From NCBI GenBank assembly GCA_002286855.1, contig NRSV01000013.1, forward strand, positions 311,570-375,569: a stretch of 64,000 nucleotides of DNA, read 5' to 3'. The DNA comes from Bipolaris cookei. Lineage: Eukaryota; Ascomycota; Dothideomycetes; Pleosporales; Pleosporaceae. The notes under the pieces were generated by a model that was given only the letters and a program-made list of their open reading frames with translations, was not told where the DNA came from and searched no databases. Positions 21,097 through 31,531 of the stretch are shown here, piece after piece. The position numbers and the translations under genes are program-made. Each line of letters starts with the position of its first letter. Within the stretch, counting starts at the first letter, position 1.

Positions 21097-22609
21097 CTAT
21101 ATATACTTCAAAGACATGTGGTTTTTCGCACCCACGCCGCTTCTTTTCCGTATTCCTTCTATCGAATCCCTTGCTTTATCTATGACCATATCTTCGTCAA
21201 TGTGCAATAACTTTCCCTTGTTGACAAGGACCTGACCGTCTACTATCACAATGTCGACATCTGCTCCTGAAGAGTGAACAAGCAACGTGACTGGATCTAT
21301 TCCACCGATGCTCTGCTCAGACGCAACCCATGGAGCGTTGGATACGCCTCTCGGCTCAACAACGACAATATCCGCCTTCTTTCCCACCTCTAAACTACCA
21401 ATCTCGCTATCCAATCCCAACGCTTTGGCGCCATTTATCGTAGCAAATTCCAAGACATTGTATGCACTTAGCACACCAGCCTTTTGCCTCACCCCGCCAT
21501 GAAGTATCGCCGCTAGATGCATCTCACGGAACATGTCATACGTGTTGTTGCAAGGCGCACCATCTGTTCCCAGTGCCACATTGACGCCGCTCGCGACCAT
21601 ATCCGGTATGCTCGCGACTCCAGAGCCAAGCTTGAGATTACTTGTCGGATTGTGCGAAACAGTGCTGTTGCTCTCGCGGAGGATGTCGTAATCTCCAGCA
21701 GCTGAATCTAGATGTACGCAATGTGCAAAAACGCTTTTGGAGCCTGTTAGCGACGCATCGCGACAGAACTCCATGGGGCTGCATTGGTAGTATTCTCGGT
21801 AGATGGGAAGGTCTTTTGGGGCTTCTGCGCAGTGCATAGTAACGCCAATATTTTGCGTTCGCGCTGTCTCGCCTATCGAAGCATGTGCAGCCGTTGGTGA
21901 GCCCCGAGGTGTTCCGGCGGCAAACCATACGTGTAAACGGTCGTTGCAGGTGCGGTGATGTTTCTTGTGGGCTGAGAGTGCAGCAGCTACAGACATGGAG
22001 TCGACGTCGCGATCTCTTGCGTCCTTCATGTTGAGATTTGCGTTCGTTTCAGCAACTTTGATCAGTTTTCCCTGGTAGTTTGTCAGTAGTTGTTCAGTGA
22101 CTTTGGTCAATCTTCCCCAAACCTACTAGGCAAGCTCGTATGCCAGTCTCTTGTACAGCTCGAACCACGTTTTCAAGCCCGCTTCTGTACGTGAGCATGG
22201 CTTCGAGGAAACATGTTGTTCCTGTCTTGAGCATCTCGGCTATTGTCAACATGGACGCTACGTAACCATCGTCTTCGGCGTAGTTTGCTTCTAACGGCCA
22301 AATCGCGTCGCACAGCCAATTGTGAAGTGGGAGGTCCTCAGCGAGGCCCCGTAATAGTGACTGTGCTAGATGTGCGTGGGTGTTGACCAGGCCAGGCATA
22401 ACAATTTTGTTCGTACAATCTATGATTCCAATATCTTGGTTACTTTCCGATTGCACTTGCTTCAGGAGGTCTGCGGTCTTTCCGAGCGATGCGATATGAC
22501 CATTTTCAATGAGCAGTGCGCCGTCCAGAATGATTTCTCGGCTCTTGTTGACGGTTATGACAGTCGCATGAATTAACAGTCGTCTCGGAGCTGCGTCCGC
22601 TAAACTCAT
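21097..22609 (-). CDS. ATZ/TRZ-type amidohydrolase (nucleobase or S-adenosylhomocysteine deaminase-like)
   Basis: Exon 1 is 22127-22609 and exon 2 is 21097-22071; the 55-nt intron is in phase 0 and the product is 485 aa. Metal-binding motifs of the amidohydrolase superfamily are all present: HAH (about H78, H80 in NTHAHLAQS), HCAE (about H241, E244), HCVH (about H278, H281) and TDGAP (about D331). The family hydrolyses amino or chloro groups from heterocycles such as guanine, 8-oxoguanine, triazines and adenosine derivatives. The exact substrate cannot be told. It is divergent from the purine-type permease and convergent with the regulator, which favours a nucleobase substrate. Frames reading through the intron are artefacts. 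Confidence 0.87.
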
Positions 22610-23205
22610 CGCTCCCTTGGTAAGAGTTGAGGTCTGTTTGGAGTATTGAGATGTCTGCAGTAAGGTAGGTGCTAAACGTAGTCAGCCTTCTTCCTTGGGA
22701 TGTTGATGTATATGAATTCGAACGTGAACAGAGCCATCAAGTAGAATTGGCTGCTGAAACCAAATAGTTTTTTCACTTCAATTAGTCAATGCCTGTACAC
22801 ACAACATATCTGTCGTCCTCTAACTATGCGTGCAGTGTTGTGTATACTACCAATCCCCGCTTCCGCCAGCTCGCCTAAAAAGTAACAAGGGGCGGCCGAC
22901 GCTAACATGATAGCATCCCCTTATCGTCATACAGTCTACCTTACCTCACAGGACAGGCCGACAAAGTTCTTGCGCCCATTGATTATTATGCTACCTCTGA
23001 TAGCATGTCTCCAATGGATTGGCTATCGCGGGACCTGCGAACTCACCTACGCCTACCATAGGAAAGGCGCGTCGCGGGCATAGCACCGCGAAATGGCAAT
23101 GGCAGGGACCAAGTCATATATACATACAGCGCGATCGCGTCTACCAGAGTTACGCAGAGCTACTTGAAATCTTAACTGACGCTTCAACTTGAACTGATAG
23201 CAACT
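22610..23205. promoter_or_regulatory. Divergent promoter with five GATA-factor sites
   Basis: The 596 bp between the deaminase and permease starts holds HGATAR motifs at 22908-22913, 22921-22926 (minus strand), 22998-23003, 23023-23028 (minus strand) and 23195-23200, the last one six bases before the permease ATG. Purine permeases of the UapA/UapC type are classic targets of the AreA GATA activator under nitrogen limitation, so such control is likely. Site counts come from the sequence; the role is inferred. Confidence 0.5.
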
Positions 23206-25030
23206 ATGGCCGTGGAACCTCCAAGTGAAGTGGAGCAAAAGTCAAAGTACGCCGAAGAAACAGGGCCATATTCTCCCGTCACCAGCCACGAAGTAGGCAC
23301 TGTAACCACTAAATGGCAAGATGCGCTTGCAGAGCTCAAATACTCTTTTATGACGAAAGATGGCTGGATTGGTAACTACGTGAGTTTATCTTGAGAAACG
23401 TATTATTCAGGATATCAATACTAACAACAACAACAAGGACTACATCTACCTAATCACACCCAACATCTGGCCCTTGAACAAAAAATACAAAAACTACAAA
23501 GCCCCCTTCTACGGCCTAAACGACCCCGTCCCCATACTCTTGACTCTTCTCCTCGGACTCCAACACGCGCTCACTATGATTGGATCCATCGTCTCGCCGC
23601 CCCTCGCCATCGCCTCCGGCGCCTTCAACTTCGACCCAGAAATGACCACGTACCTAGTCTCCACCGCCTTCATCACAACAGGCCTAGCAACAGCAATGCA
23701 AGTCACAAGACCCCATATTGTGAAAACGCCCTTCTTCATCGGCACCGGCCTGCTAAGCGTCGTGGGACCCACCTTCGACATCCTCCCCATCGTCTCCAAC
23801 TACGCCACCCTCCGCTACAAATCAGGCACCTGTCCCATCCTCACGGATGGAACACAAGCACCGTGCCCGGACGCCTGGGGCGCGTGTCTAGGAACAATGC
23901 TATGTTGCGTGTGGATCCAAATAACAATGGCATTCGTACCACCCAAGATCCTCAACAGAGTCTTTCCCAAACCCATCACCGGATCGCTACTTACCCTCGT
24001 CGGCGTCTACCTCGTCGGCAACGGACTGCAAAACTGGGGCGGGTCGTCGAATTGCCATGGCGGTGAGGGATTTTATGCACTCTGTCCTGATATTTCTGCA
24101 CCGAAACCGTTGGTTTGGGGGCACCCGAAGCTGATAGGCCTGGGTTTCAGTGTGTTTGCAACTATCGTCCTCGTAGAAGCTGTAGGTGCGCCACTCATGC
24201 GCTCGGCTTCTGTAGTCATCGGTCTCGCAGTTGGCTGCGCCGTATCTGGCGCAGCGGGGTACTGGTCTACGGAGCAGCTGGATCGAGCGCCTGGCGGCAC
24301 GTTTCTCTGGGTACATACGTTCAAGTTGTCTGTCGATGGAGCGCTAGTCTTACCCATGATCATCATGTTTGCGTGTCAGGCAGTGTCTTGCATCCCGGAT
24401 ATCTTGGCTACGGCCGAGCTGTCAGATGTGGATATCGAGGGCACAGTGTTCAACAGCAGAGTCCAGGGCGGTATCTTGTGCGATGGCATTGGCAGTTTCC
24501 TCAGTGCACTTGCTACAGGCCCACCGATGGTCAGTCAAGCCGGCAACAATGGTGTTATAGTGCTTACGGGCTGTGCGTCTCGTCGAGCGGGTTGGGCAGC
24601 AAGTGGGTTTCTGGTTCTCATGGGGGTTGTTTCTAAATTTGGGACTGTCTTTGCTTCTATGCCTCCCTCGGTGCTCGGTGGTATGCAAGTCTTCCTCTAC
24701 AGCACCATTGCCGTAGCGGGTATTCGCGTCCTCGCACTCATCTCGTGGACACGTCGCGACCGATTCATTCTCGCCGTCGCACTGGGTATCGGATTCATGG
24801 ATATTTGCCAGCCTGACTGGTTTGCCCAGGTGCTGGCGTACAGCGGACCAAATGAGAACTTGATCGGATTCCAGCAAGGAATCAATCTCGCGGTTGAAAC
24901 ACCATTCGTCATTGCTGCCATTGTAGGCGTGATCTTAAACATAGTACTTCCGAAAGATCAAAGTGCTGTATCGGTCCTGGCATATAGCAACGAACGAGGG
25001 CATCCTAGGGTTGGCTTGCGTGAAGATTAG
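23206..25030 (+). CDS. Nucleobase-ascorbate family permease, xanthine/uric acid type
   Basis: Exon 1 (23206-23379) and exon 2 (23438-25030) give 588 aa, close to the 570-600 aa of fungal UapA-like permeases. The intron has a perfect TACTAAC branch site. Landmarks of the family are visible: the QH motif in GLQHALTMIGSIVSPPLAIA and the signature GNNGVIVLTGCASR at about residues 424-437, which forms the substrate site. At least ten hydrophobic segments are present. The cytosolic N-terminus ends in the conserved KDGWIGNYDYIYLITPN. The function is proton symport of xanthine, uric acid or a related base at the plasma membrane. An alternative acceptor at 23410 would leave a 31-nt intron and is less likely. 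Confidence 0.92.
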
Positions 25031-28000
25031 TCGATTCTGACAGCTTCCGATGTCGTCATTTACAATTTGCACTATGCAATACAAAAGGTCAGGCCCGGAT
25101 CTCTTGCTATGAGCCAGAAAGCAGCGTTGAAAAAACCCATGTCGTTCATCGACGGATAGATCAGTTTCGCTAGGGCAGCCAAGTCCTTGGTTGACCCGAG
25201 ATTGCCAAGGCTTTCCAATCCCGAGATATTGAATACGTAGTCCCTTACGTACAGCAAGACTTTGGATACATGCATCTCGAATCCAAGAGACTAGGTGTAG
25301 CCCATCATAAAGAGCAAACAACACATCTTGCCTCGTGCTGGAAACGTGTGCATAAACGCAATGTAACACTCTTGTACATCATGTACGTAGTACTATAACG
25401 GCACAGCGCTCTCAAACCAACGACCGTTCAACGTCTTTTGTCTGTGCTCCACGATCTCGTCCCCCATGTCTAACGACAATCTTCTAAACTCGTCTTGGAT
25501 TCCGCTCTAGTGGATGTCTCGGGTCCGTGAGTTTCTTTGTACGTATGCGTGTAAGTGCATACATAACGTATGTACCTACCCTTGTGAAAAAAAAAACGAG
25601 CGACTGCAACATACGATAAGGCTCGGTCATAGTATAACCGACACAAAACAAGCCCGATAACCGCGCTAAACATGTTTAAGCAAACAACGCATGAGTTAGG
25701 AGGTATAGTAAAAGAGTTAAGAGAGCATGATCGGTGAGGGAAGGGGGGGGGGCGAATAACGAGAACCCACTTTCGGTCGCCGGACTTTTTGAAAGGGGAA
25801 AAAAAGATTGTAGTAAGTAGATTACGGGCCGAACATTACAAGTTACGTAGTTAGTAGACTAAAAGTAAGAAGCGCCGCAAATAGCAATATAAGTAATAAA
25901 TTTGTTCTAAAATTTCGGGCACTTTTTGACATAACTCGAAACCCGTAGCGTGATTTTCTTTTCTTTTTTTGTCGATTTTCCAGAACCACATCCCTCCTTT
26001 TTTTTCCCCCCCCCCCCCCAAGATTTCGCTAAGCCACCATGGTTGAAATTTATTGGTGAACCCCAGAAACAGACGGTTGGATAACCTAACCAAACACTTG
26101 CAAGAAAATTAAAACAGTAAGGTGGGAAGGAGGACCCACATGCGAAGAGAAGAGGCAAACCCCCCTCCCCCCCCCCAAAAAAAAAAATACGAACAAACAC
26201 ACAAGGCGGGTCCCAAAAAACCGGCCCTTTTCTTGTATTGTATAGTACTTAGAACATATGCCCAGTTTACCCATTTTTTTTTACATACTACTCTTGTGAT
26301 GAGACAAAAGAGTGATGAATTGACCCACTCTACTATCCGGCGGCTCCCACACGAACCGACAACGCCGCCACGCCGCTTCCCCTTCCTTCCTATCTTGTTT
26401 GCTTCAAAACGACGATCATGATGATGCGTTGGTAAGCCGGCTGGGGCGCTCCCCAGCACCGTCACGCAATCGCCAGATCGGCAACGAGTCAACCTTCCCT
26501 TTACCCTCTACCCACCAACCCACCCACACACCCACCTCCACTCTTCGCCAAGCCCACTGACTCAACACACATACACATAGAATGTACGAACGAGTCAAGC
26601 GCGCGTGTGTCCATGGGAGTGGGTGTGGGCCAAAGCGAGCGTGATTGCTATCGGTGAGGTATTCAGGACAAGAGCAGCAGCAAAAAAAAATGTGGGTATA
26701 ACTAAGTTCTTCATCTAAGGAGCGATGAAACTAGGGGTCAAGGAGTGCGGAGAAGGAGGACGAGGAGGGGGTGGGAGTGGTTGCAGATTACTGGGATTAT
26801 AGAAAAGGAAGGAAGAAAAGAAAGAAGGACTAAGGTTTGTAAATTGAGTATGGCCCTTCTGGGGGCCTGCGCGCCTGCAAAATGGCAGCAAGATTCTGTG
26901 GGGGAAAGGATAATAGAAATGCATAACCTTTGGTGCGATAAGTGGGGGAGGGAAGTGCAGGGCCAAGTTGGCTAGCTGCATCCGCCGATGTAACTTTTGC
27001 GTGTATTAGGTTTGATAACTGCATGCTCACACGTACACCACATGTACATGTACAGTGATACGCTGCAGTAGCGTACGTTGACTACCACCCGTCCCTCCCA
27101 TGTCGAGGTTGATCCTTTTGATTCCTTAGCGCCTTCTTCTCCACATTACAGAAGCGGTCCGTGTTGACTAGCCCAGAGGGGCCTGTTTGCCAGGGTGACG
27201 CTGTCTACTACCAGTCAGTGCGTGGCAACGATTTCACATGCCGAATTCCTGCCACAGGCATCGACGCTAGACCGTTGAGCCTCGGGATCTTTCCCAGCCT
27301 TGTGGGTGTGCTCGATATTGCCTATAACTGCGAAGCCTGGTTCAACAGGCCCACGGATTTGATTGCCGGTACTGCCCAGGCCAGGGTATCGTGGCAACGT
27401 GCAATGAATAGCGGTCCGACTGTCCAATGGCTGTCAAATTTCCAACATCATATTGGCCTATCAGGCTTGAGCTCGACAGCAGCTAAACTCCTTCCACAAT
27501 AGGACTGAAAGGAGGTTGGAAAGTTAAGGCCAGCCACCATACTGCTGCACCCCACATGCAGCCTTCTGACTGACGCATTGGCGTAAAGCAGACGTTCGAC
27601 CTTCTGGCTTCGTCAACCAAGCAATATGGCAGTAGCCGGAATAAACAATGGCATATGACGCATGTATGTACATGGAAACTTATGACTTTCGTTGCCTGTC
27701 CAAGCTAGTAGCTAAGACGGGTTTGCTTGCATCCTGGAGCAAAACAAGAAGGATCAGGTGGAGAGCGTTTGGGACACCAAATGATCCAAGTATCAATCTT
27801 GACGGAGTTGCAGCCTGCCACAAATTCGTGGGACACTCCCGCCAGGCCCGAATGCTTCAGGAACTGAGCCGTCATATTGTTGAGGTTATCGCAATGCCCC
27901 CGTAGCTATGGGCCCATGCGACAAGTGGATATCACACAAAGTAACCCGATGAATAAGGAAGGTCTGTGTAAATGTAGCGACAATTCGAGATTCTTTTGTC

Positions 28001-28457
28001 TAGCCAGTGTACTTAGTGTTACAGTAAGAGCATTACGCTAAATTTTGCCAATAGCATTTCTTATTCATTATTTCAGTCGTGCTTGCGTATGGTGCAAGGT
28101 CAATATATCGTACATCCGCGCTTGTGTTGTGGTGTGCATAGTGCTTCGGCTGTTATTCGCAATCCAATAGAGTAGCTGGCAGCGAAGCCAAGATAGCTGT
28201 CTGAAACCGCTTCTGGGGCAGAAAATAATCCCGCAGGACCGCACAGCAGTCTTGAGGGAATGTGTAATTGACGGTCAACACGTGCAACAAATCTACCTTC
28301 CTCCTGTTTTTTTTATTGCAGGGAAAATCCAGCATCGAATCTCCTAGCAGTGTCCGTACGTAGTTTGCTGTCCCCTTGGGCTTGTTTTGCTCTCATAAAG
28401 CTACTCTGATAGGCCCTGGTGTGAATGATGTGATCTGTCACACACTCTCATGTCGTA
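25031..28457. other. 3.4-kb gene-poor region with homopolymer tracts
   Basis: No gene is supported. The stretch 25740-26280 has several long runs (G at 25744, C at 26008, C and A at 26161, T at 26274) and microsatellite-like sequence. Frames at 25072-25275 (minus) and 27161-27502 (plus) have passable composition but no family resemblance, splice partner or clear start context. Confidence 0.45.
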
Positions 28458-31400
28458 TCAACGCGATCGTTTGTACATGGACTGGTCTGGCATGGAGTTG
28501 CCATCCCACCTGCGCTTAAGGCCATCTGGTAAAGAACTTGTGACGGCCTCCTGCCACATGGTTGGAGTGACGTAAACGGGCGCAGGATTGCTATAAGTCG
28601 ACGATGGGGGCATTTGACCAGATGCGCCATGAATATGGCTGGACTGCGGAGAGGTGTTGGCCATCTGGTAGCCGGGTTGCATGGTTTCCTGCGCCTGCCG
28701 CATGTCGTAGCTGGTTCCTGAAGGAGTGGGTCTTAGCGGCGGGGAAGACTGGGAAGAGGCGCTAGTAGGAGGGGGCGTACCAAAGGCAACATTCCATTGA
28801 CTGCACCACGTTAGTATGGCATACAAGTTCCTTTGTAATATAGGGTAACTCACTCAAATATGCGTTGTGGATTCCATTGTACACTGTCCGGCATTTGCAA
28901 GTTAGATGCGGACTGAGGCGCACGTTGACCCGATGCCATCATGACCAAAGACTGGGCTACTGGAGAGTCAGCCTTTGATCCGTGGTCGGATGCCGAGATT
29001 GGTGGAGTAATGGGATGTGCATGGTAGTTGACCTGACCTGGTTGTTCCATCGGCGATGAATGACTTGCGTGACGAGACCGGCAAGAGCCTTGGTGGCTCA
29101 TGGGGCTCGTTTGCGGGGCCACCTGAGGACTTCCAAATGGAAACGATGGTTTCAGCTCAAATGGCTTGGAGCAGTCAGCCGAGAAAGCTTGGCGGAGGCT
29201 GTTGATTTGCTGTTGCATCTCGGGCATTGGGAACGAAGGTGACATGGTCTCCAGAACGCGCATATGCCTTACAAAGAATTCTCTGGCGTCGTGGTTGATG
29301 TCTGGATCAGGGCAGGTCACAGCCACCTATATTTGTTAGTGAGCGCGTACCAGAGTTGTAACAGGCAACTTACTAGATGAAGCATGGTGCAAGTGAGCAG
29401 GGCATAAATGTGGAAGCTGATGCCTCGTACCGCGCATAACAGACCAGGCATGCCGTAAGTTTTGAGGATAGCCTCCTGTAGCTTGCATAGATTCTTGGCA
29501 GCTGAGTAACACGTGAGCATATGCTGTTTCCATATGCCGTCATACGAGTCAGACACCGCATGTAATTGAGGTCTGAAGTGCATTACGGTGGCCAGGTAAT
29601 GATAGCTATGCATGTTTGCAATCTGGTGAGACGGGATCCAGGGAGCCGAACCATCCTGGGGGTAGACAAGCTGCATATCCTCTGGCAATTCTCGTAGCCA
29701 AATGGAGAAGTCGGTATTGTGAGCCACGAAAGAAGGGTCCAATGGCCAGTCCGGTGTCTTGTTCCTTAGCTTCTTGAATATAGAGGCCGAATGATAAACG
29801 TTTTTGGCGACGCGACAAAACTGGATGAACTGACGAGCGATCTGGAGCTCTGCAGGATCCTGTCCAGCAACTGACCTGGGCATTTCCAAATCGACGGTGT
29901 CAATCTCAACACCGAAATCGTAACGACCTGTGACGATCACGTTAGTATTCTGAGTCGAGTAATCGAAACAGGTTGCCTACCTTGCGGACCGCCAATCATC
30001 ACCTCAAAAACCATGCACATCTGCCACACCCTTGTTTTTGCAACACAGTCGTGCGGTGTTGAGCCACATGACTTCCCCATTTGATGAATGTCGTAATGCT
30101 CGAGTAACTCCAAGTCTTTTGCCATTGTCACAAGGCTGACGGTAGCCATCCAAGAGCGCCAAAAGTACCCGCGCTTTGGCGATACTTCGCGAGCCTTGAG
30201 AAGAAGAGTCATGGCTTGCATTGTGCTGAGTCGCGATACGTCCCTAAAACTTTCTTCATGCCCTACGACTATAGTCAGTAAAGCGAGTCAGCAACAAAAC
30301 GGAAGATCACTGACTCGTTGCAAGCGCTAGCCACTTGTTGCCTTCGTCCACGTCTCCGAGCATCAATGTAGCGCAGGCAAAGATGGCCTCGAGCATGAGA
30401 GGCGAGATTGAATCTGGTGCGCTGTGCCATTGCTGATAGAAGTAGGCCTTGTTGATGACCGGGCAATAGGGGTGTACGTTGGTGAAGAAATAGTCAAAAT
30501 ACTGTAGAGCCTGATCGTCCGAAGGCATCATTTCTGGTGGTATGCGGACGGTGTGGTCCAGGCTGACGGATTGCGGTAACTGTACCTCGTATTCCTCTTG
30601 CGCTGGTGTTTCAGCCAGTGCCTTCTTCATGTTTGTGATGTAGGGTGCTGCATGTTGTCAACTTGGGGATCGTGCTTTGCAAAGGCTTTGACGCAACCTA
30701 CCGACAGCTGTGTGATCTATCTTGAGTTCGCCCAGAGCTTCAGACAAGCTCGAGGCAGAATCGCTTCGCCAGTGAGGTTCTGATTCGGGTGGAGTCAAGA
30801 TAGTTGGTGGTGCGGATGATGCTTGTGGGTAGGGTTGTTGGGGAGCATAGCCCATTGTTTGCTGGACTACCTGAGGCTGTGACAAGGGCTGATAGTGACA
30901 TTGGTCTTGCGACTGTTGGTCCACGTAGGGCGAAGGCTGATACATGCCTTGGGCAGCACTAGCCATGGACAGCGGCATTTGGTGAGACATGGCCTGGGTC
31001 ATGGACGGTTGCCGTTGGAATTCATGTTGGGAAGGCACATCCGAAGCATACTCCAACGGCTTGGGTTCCAGATCAAAAGTCTGGGAACCGTTGTAGTCCT
31101 TGTCGTAGCTGACTGTTGGTGGTACACAGTTGAGTTTCAGGCGGATGCAGGCAGCGCAAGGCCATGCATTCGTCGTAGCGGCATCGCATTTGATCTTGCG
31201 TCTGCGGCAGCCTTCGCACGCTCTCATTACTGCATCACGTTAGCATGCGCATGCCATTCTCGGCGGGCGCGAGCAACACGGGCGGGTGAGGCGATGGAAT
31301 CACACCTTTCAAGCGCTTGTGTCTGTTGTGCTCATCTACGAATACATAGTCTAAATGAGACATGTCAGTTGCTTCTTCTATGCATAGCACACGGGGCGGT

Positions 31401-31531
31401 GTGTGTATGCGTGTGTGAGTGAACTTACTGCGCTGGTTCTCGCGCGGCGCCAGCGTCGGCGGCGCAAAAGTGAAGCTCTGCATTTGGGCGGTTTGGGGCA
31501 GTAATGGGCGTCCAGTTGTCTCTGGAGCCAT
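28458..31531 (-). CDS. Zn2Cys6 transcription factor with eight exons
   Basis: Exons: 31429-31531, 31306-31350, 30702-31229, 30315-30647, 29981-30268, 29374-29927, 28854-29326 and 28458-28800. All phases agree and the total is 888 aa. The second exon supplies YVFVDEHNRHKRLK and the third VMRACEGCRRRKIKCDA, so the zinc cluster is preceded by a conserved basic arm; the cluster continues WPCAACIRLKLNC. A Gln/Pro-rich region follows (about residues 95-190). The fungal regulator domain then starts near LQYFDYFFTNVHPYCPVINK and includes GYFWRSWMATVSLV. The C-terminus is again Ser/Pro/Gln-rich. I recognise the class but not the target genes. Several introns have CTAAC branch sites. The first exon is short and preceded by a long, GC-rich, gene-free region. 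Confidence 0.9.

Noticed and set aside
23987..24877. Several minus- and plus-strand frames inside the permease gene
   Set aside because: All are out-of-frame shadows of the NAT permease exon 2.
25072..25275. 67-codon minus-strand frame with protein-like composition
   Set aside because: It follows the permease 3' end, has no recognisable domain or upstream exon, and is short enough to be chance.
25740..26280. Homopolymer-rich region as a structured RNA or origin
   Set aside because: Long C, G, A and T runs without paired arms; simple low complexity explains it.
27161..27502. 113-codon plus-strand frame
   Set aside because: Reasonable composition, but no family resemblance, no partner exons and no clear promoter; not enough to call a gene.
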